34,922 bases of DNA. It comes from a virus. The DNA lies in IMG/VR virus record IMGVR_UViG_3300044843_000389, positions 1 through 34,922 of that record; one strand, 5' to 3'. The translations under genes were made by a program, and so were the position numbers. Each line of letters opens with the position of its first letter. Position 1 is the first letter of the stretch. Below are positions 31,426 through 34,922 of this stretch, one piece after another. The notes under the pieces are model-generated. The model was not told where the DNA came from and searched no databases. It saw only the letters and a program-made list of their open reading frames with translations.

Positions 31426-31440
31426 GATTTGTGTTTTAAT
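31411..31440 (+). promoter_or_regulatory. Candidate promoter of the ribonucleotide reductase gene
   Basis: TTGAAA (31411-31416), 18 bases, TTTAAT (31435-31440) is a plausible promoter overlapping the 3' end of the holin-like gene. TGTGTTTTA at 31430-31438 matches the motif upstream of the 1031 gene (996-1004). If active it would let reductase be expressed apart from the late operon. Confidence 0.4.
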
Positions 31441-31467
31441 GATCATCCCTTTCACATGGAGACGATC

Positions 31468-33408
31468 ATGGCACAAAATGAAATCTTAGGAAAAGTTGCT
31501 TTTGCTACTCAATATTCACATATCAAAAGAGATGGCAAAAGAGAGACATATATCGATGCAATGACACGAGTTAAGCAAATGCATCAAGACAAATTCCCAA
31601 ATCTATGGACGCAAATTGAGGCCGTTTTTCAAGGCTTTGTTTTTCCCGGTGTGGTTTTCCCATCGCAAAGATCAACTCAATTCGGTGGCATTGCTATTAA
31701 AAGAAACAACATGAGAATGTATAATTGCACCGCCTCGTATGTTGATCGTGTTCGCTTTTTTGCTGAAGGTTTTTGGCTTTTGATGAGTGGTTGCGGTGTT
31801 GGCTTTTCAGTACAAAAGCATCATGTTGACAAGTTGCCAAACTTGATTTCAAAAGATCAGAGAGACTCAAGATTAAACTTGGTGCATGTCATTGAGGATT
31901 CAATTGAAGGTTGGGCTGAAGCAATTCACGTGCTTACAAAAAGCTATCTTCCATCAAGCGAGTATGATGGCAAGCATTGCATCAGTTTTCATTATGATCA
32001 AGTAAGGCCTGAAGGTGCATCTATCTCGATTGGTGGTGTTGCACCTGGTCCAAAAGTGCTAGAAGTGGCTATCGAAAAGGTGAGATTTATTCTCGATCAA
32101 GCCGTCAATCAAGGTCAATCAAAACTCAAGCCGATTCAATGCTTTGATATCTTCATGCACATAAGCCACGCCGCTTTATTGAGTTCAAGAAGAGCTGCTA
32201 CAATTGCTCTCTTCTCTCCTGATGATGAAGAGATGATGACTGCTAAGACTGGCAATTGGTGGCAAGACAATCCACAAAGAGCATATGCAAATATTTCAGC
32301 TCAGATCCTACTTGATGGCTTTGAGAATAAATCAGTATTTACCGATATCATTGCCAATGCTAGACAATTCGGTGAACCTGGTTTCTTCTTTTGCTACGAT
32401 AGAGAGTTTTCCACAAATCCATGTGGAGAGATTGGCCTTTATCCAACATTCAAAGACGATCAAGGCAATGTCTCAAGTGGTTGGGCGGTATGCAATTTAA
32501 ATGAAATTGTTGTTGCCAAAGTGAGAGATGCTGATCATCTTTTGCAAGCATGTAAAGCAGCCGCTTTTCTTGGTACACTTCAAGCGAGTTATACTCAGAC
32601 GGGTTATCTTGGAGAGACAACTAAAAAAATCATAGAGAGAGATGCTCTTTTAGGTGTCTCTATGACAGGCATCATGAGCAATCCAAACATGATCTTTGAC
32701 GAGATGACTTTAAAGCAATGCTCGAAAGCAGTACATGATAAAAATGTTGAGATCGCAAAGTTGATCAATATCAATCCAGCTCTAAGATGCACGACCGTTA
32801 AACCATCAGGCAATAGCTCAACAGTCGCAGGCTGTTCAGCTGGCATTCATCCATATCATGCTAAAAAATATATCAGAACGATGAGAATAAATAAGATCAA
32901 TCCCATTTGGCAAGAGATACTAAATAAGATCCCTGAGGTGTGTGATGATCGAGATCATCAAGTTGGCATCGTGTCTTTTGCTTGTGAAGCTCCTGAAGGT
33001 GCATTGCTCAGAAAAGATTTATCAGCATCTGATTTCTTGGATAAGGTCGCATTCATTCAGAGATATTGGGTCAAGCCAACAACACAACTCAGAGAAAAAG
33101 ATCAATATGGATTAAGTCATAATGTCTCCAATACTTGCACCGTCAAAGATGATGAATGGGATGACTTGATAAATAAGATTTGGCGTCTTAGAGATAGTGT
33201 TAAAGGGATCTCTCTTTTATCCGATTATGGTGATCATGTTTATGAGAATGCACCTTATCAAACCGTTGATGATAGCAATGAGCAAATGCTTGAGAAATAT
33301 AATAAATTGCTCTTGGTCGATTGGTCTAAAGTTGATTTGAATGTGGGTGGCTATAAAGAAAATCCATCAGTTGAGCCAGCTTGTGCTGGTGGTGTGTGCC
33401 TTATTTAA
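31468..33408 (+). CDS. nrdJ: Class II (adenosylcobalamin-dependent) ribonucleotide reductase
   Basis: A 646-residue monomeric class II reductase resembling the Lactobacillus leichmannii RTPR type, making deoxyribonucleotides from ribonucleotides with a B12 radical and no oxygen need. Key residues: Cys87 (YNCTASY) and Cys342 (AVCNLNE) as the redox pair; STNPCGEI at 315-322 with thiyl Cys319, Asn317 and Glu321; PSGNSSTVAGCSAGIHPYHAKK for phosphate binding; and a C-terminal CAGGVC pair (Cys639, Cys644) that passes electrons. ATG 31468 has GGAG six bases before; ATG 31456 is less likely. The host or medium must supply cobalamin. It ends convergent to RecT with an 8-base overlap. Confidence 0.93.
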   Translation: MAQNEILGKVAFATQYSHIKRDGKRETYIDAMTRVKQMHQDKFPNLWTQIEAVFQGFVFPGVVFPSQRSTQFGGIAIKRNNMRMYNCTASYVDRVRFFAEGFWLLMSGCGVGFSVQKHHVDKLPNLISKDQRDSRLNLVHVIEDSIEGWAEAIHVLTKSYLPSSEYDGKHCISFHYDQVRPEGASISIGGVAPGPKVLEVAIEKVRFILDQAVNQGQSKLKPIQCFDIFMHISHAALLSSRRAATIALFSPDDEEMMTAKTGNWWQDNPQRAYANISAQILLDGFENKSVFTDIIANARQFGEPGFFFCYDREFSTNPCGEIGLYPTFKDDQGNVSSGWAVCNLNEIVVAKVRDADHLLQACKAAAFLGTLQASYTQTGYLGETTKKIIERDALLGVSMTGIMSNPNMIFDEMTLKQCSKAVHDKNVEIAKLININPALRCTTVKPSGNSSTVAGCSAGIHPYHAKKYIRTMRINKINPIWQEILNKIPEVCDDRDHQVGIVSFACEAPEGALLRKDLSASDFLDKVAFIQRYWVKPTTQLREKDQYGLSHNVSNTCTVKDDEWDDLINKIWRLRDSVKGISLLSDYGDHVYENAPYQTVDDSNEQMLEKYNKLLLVDWSKVDLNVGGYKENPSVEPACAGGVCLI

Positions 33409-34276
33409 TCCCCCATGAGTCTTTCCAATCTCTACTATCATCTTCATCCATATCTGCATCTTTCCATTTATGGACATTCATGTCTTGATCTCGATAAGCT
33501 TGAAGCTCAACGGCTTTCTTTTGCTCGCTTGGAAATAGTGAAGCTTGATCAGGTGGCGGTGCTTGAATCTTTGGCGGTGCTGATTGCTGCACTTGTACAG
33601 GTTGCACTTGTACAGGTTGCACAGGTTGCACTTGTAAAGGCTTTGCTTTTGTATCAGCTCCAGCCTTGACGCCTGGCTTTGCTCTTGACACAGGTTGTCT
33701 CTCAGCATAGATGGGGGTGTCAAGTTCTTGACTTAAAATCTCAAGTCTTTCATCTTCAGGCATATCCATGCTATCAGCCATCTCGATTGCATCATAGCCG
33801 CTGATCACATCGCCAAAAACATCTCTGACTGCCATGCTCTTGCATCGAGCCATAAGCATTTGCTTGGGCATATTTTGCCATTGACGATTACTTGTCAAGC
33901 CTTGTCTCTGTGCCATCGCAATCGTAAAGGTGACTACATACTTTTGATTGTTATCGCCTCTTGTAAATTCAATTGAGCATTCATCATCAGTATTTGAGAG
34001 AACCTTCCATGATTTACACTTGGGAGAAGCAATCACAATGCCAAACATAGCAGAAGCTTGATAGGTGATCTTGCCTTTAATGACATTCATCTTTTCCATT
34101 GTTTGAGCAATGTTCCAGCCATGCATCATGCCATAAGAGAGATAGGCTGTTACGAGTTGCTGAGCGGTCCAGTTGGTGCCTGCAGTGAGAAAGCCTGCGA
34201 GCTTGACGATTGATTCCATGCTATCAGCGATTGCATTTAAATCTGAGAGAGATTCTGTAAGTCTTTGATTTGCCAT
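33401..34276 (-). CDS. recT: RecT-family single-strand annealing protein
   Basis: A 291-residue protein of the RecT superfamily, which anneals complementary strands during phage recombination. Matching segments are LSYGMMHGWNIAQTMEKMNVIKG-like helices, MNVIKGKITYQASAMFGIVI, then FTIAMAQRQGL...WQNMPKQMLMARCKSMAVRDVFGDVISG, close to the KYP-ML-ARA-FPDV-GLY motif of the family. The C-terminal third is a low-complexity linker rich in Gln, Pro and Val (repeats of VQPVQ) ending in an acidic tail (DADMDEDDSRDWKDSWG), a likely docking tail. AAGG lies nine bases before the ATG. No partner exonuclease is inside the window. Confidence 0.8.
   Translation of the reverse strand: MANQRLTESLSDLNAIADSMESIVKLAGFLTAGTNWTAQQLVTAYLSYGMMHGWNIAQTMEKMNVIKGKITYQASAMFGIVIASPKCKSWKVLSNTDDECSIEFTRGDNNQKYVVTFTIAMAQRQGLTSNRQWQNMPKQMLMARCKSMAVRDVFGDVISGYDAIEMADSMDMPEDERLEILSQELDTPIYAERQPVSRAKPGVKAGADTKAKPLQVQPVQPVQVQPVQVQQSAPPKIQAPPPDQASLFPSEQKKAVELQAYRDQDMNVHKWKDADMDEDDSRDWKDSWGIK
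33589..33640. repeat. Tandem short repeats in the recT linker
   Basis: GCACTTGTACAGGTT occurs twice in tandem (33589-33603, 33604-33618), followed by a truncated GCACAGGTT and a variant GCACTTGTAAAGG. They encode the VQPVQ-type repeats of the RecT linker; copy number is likely to vary between relatives. Confidence 0.85.
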
Positions 34277-34280
34277 TTTT

Positions 34281-34520
34281 TTATACCTTTTTGGTGAGTG
34301 AGTTGAGTTGATTTAGGATGTGAGCATAGATGTCTTTGGCATGACAATCTGCAGGCAAGCCAAAGTCTTTTACCTTTAGAGTGATCATCTGATCTTCAGA
34401 TACAACGATTTCAATGTCGTCACAGTCAATCGTCCAATCGATGCAAAGGTGATTGAGGCTGTGCATGAGAACGCCAAGAAGATCAAGCTGCCTAATGTTT
34501 AATCGTGTGATTGTGTCCAT
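34281..34520 (-). CDS. Hypothetical protein, 79 residues
   Basis: Small acidic protein with three Cys, starting at ATG 34520 (GGAG nine bases upstream) and ending four bases before recT. It lacks known motifs. The longer frame to 34565 includes the overlapping 3' end of the next gene and is not needed. Co-transcribed with recT; function unknown. Confidence 0.65.
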   Translation of the reverse strand: MDTITRLNIRQLDLLGVLMHSLNHLCIDWTIDCDDIEIVVSEDQMITLKVKDFGLPADCHAKDIYAHILNQLNSLTKKV

Positions 34521-34525
34521 TTTTG

Positions 34526-34717
34526 TTATCTCCAAAAAAACATGAAATAGAATAGGGTTGACCAAAAGCTAGCAATCATCAAAAAATGGCCAACATTTTC
34601 AATAAATGCTGCTCTTTGCTCTGCTTCTAGTCGAGCTTGATATTCTTGGCTGATGCCTGCTTGGAGGTGTCTTTTATCAACTGTTGGGAATAATCCACAT
34701 TTTTGTGATTGGTGCAT
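34526..34717 (-). CDS. Small C-terminally anchored membrane protein, 63 residues
   Basis: ATG 34717 has GGAG six bases upstream. The N-terminus is polar (LEAEQRAAFIENVGH helix in the middle) and the last 20 residues are hydrophobic (FLMIASFWSTLFYFMFFW), a tail-anchor. The stop TAA lies within the ribosome-site region of the next gene, six bases before its start. Unrecognised; membrane location is inferred. Confidence 0.6.
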   Translation of the reverse strand: MHQSQKCGLFPTVDKRHLQAGISQEYQARLEAEQRAAFIENVGHFLMIASFWSTLFYFMFFWR

Positions 34718-34742
34718 TTTATACTCCGTTGTAAGTAGTGGT

Positions 34743-34922
34743 TTAAAGACCGATGGATGATAGAAGAGTTTCAATGTATGCAACGACATCGCCATCTTCA
34801 GGCATATCGTATTCATCCCAAACACTGCCATCTGCATTGAGCAAGAGGATTTCATCATCTGTCACTCTAAATGCTGGCTTGCCGTAAGCGATTACGTTGG
34901 TTGGGATAACGAGAGCATCACA
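34743..34922 (-). CDS. Partial gene at window edge, C-terminal 59 residues
   Basis: An open frame enters from beyond the window and ends at TAA 34745-34743. The visible part reads NVIAYGKPAFRVTDDEILLL and continues to a run with WDEYDMPEDGDVVAYIETL, a compact acidic sequence. It reads leftward with recT and the small genes, so it is part of the same operon. No family recognised; the start is outside the window. Confidence 0.6.
   Translation of the reverse strand, partial: CDALVIPTNVIAYGKPAFRVTDDEILLLNADGSVWDEYDMPEDGDVVAYIETLLSSIGL

Overview
The window looks like most of the structural half of the genome of a tailed DNA phage (Caudoviricetes), most likely a siphovirus with a long non-contractile tail. 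It holds both terminase subunits, a Mu-type portal, a protease/scaffold, decoration and capsid proteins, and a tail module of terminator, single tube protein, frameshifted chaperone pair, tape measure, tip proteins and fibre. No sheath gene was seen. Genes are packed with 1, 4, 8 or 14 base overlaps, Shine-Dalgarno sites are clear, and base composition is AT-rich. No integrase, rRNA, tRNA, insertion sequence or CRISPR array was seen. The host cannot be named from the sequence; a muramidase-like and an M15 peptidase-like protein fit a bacterium with ordinary peptidoglycan.

Layout. 41-2185 (+): a GIY-YIG homing-type endonuclease and an unrecognised 384-residue protein, separated by a 234-base structured gap. 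2172-3899 (-): a leftward operon of thyX, a 60-residue zinc ribbon, a lytic-transglycosylase-like protein and dCMP deaminase. 3909-3966: an AT-rich divergent control region with a 17-bp palindrome. 3984-7836 (+): small protein, SSB, ribbon-helix-helix candidate, two tandemly duplicated HTH proteins, small and large terminase, a MazG/DUF1599-like protein and two small proteins. 7826-9109: three genes in alternating orientation, two of them paralogous membrane/coiled-coil proteins. 9259-18392 (+): portal, protease with nested scaffold, decoration, capsid, MuF-like protein, connectors, terminator, tube, chaperone. 18383-18820: a -1 frameshift extending the chaperone. 18807-30790 (+): tape measure, tail tip/hub proteins, fibre and three small distal proteins. 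30801-31425 (+): M15 endolysin candidate and a membrane/coiled-coil holin candidate. 31468-33408 (+): class II ribonucleotide reductase. 33401-34922 (-): RecT-like annealing protein and small unknown genes running off the window.

How it fits together. Class II ribonucleotide reductase, dCMP deaminase and ThyX form a path from ribonucleotides to dTMP; SSB and RecT serve recombination-linked replication; terminase and portal package DNA into a head matured by the gpI-like protease. The strongest non-obvious signals are a complete -1 frameshift signal (slippery heptamer, 6-nt spacer, 12-bp hairpin) at the chaperone stop, an in-frame internal start for the scaffold, a tandem HTH duplication that also copied its gene junction, a pair of paralogous membrane proteins sharing a 32-bp identical block, a recurring intergenic TGTGTTTA motif, and stop-to-stop overlap at every convergent gene pair.
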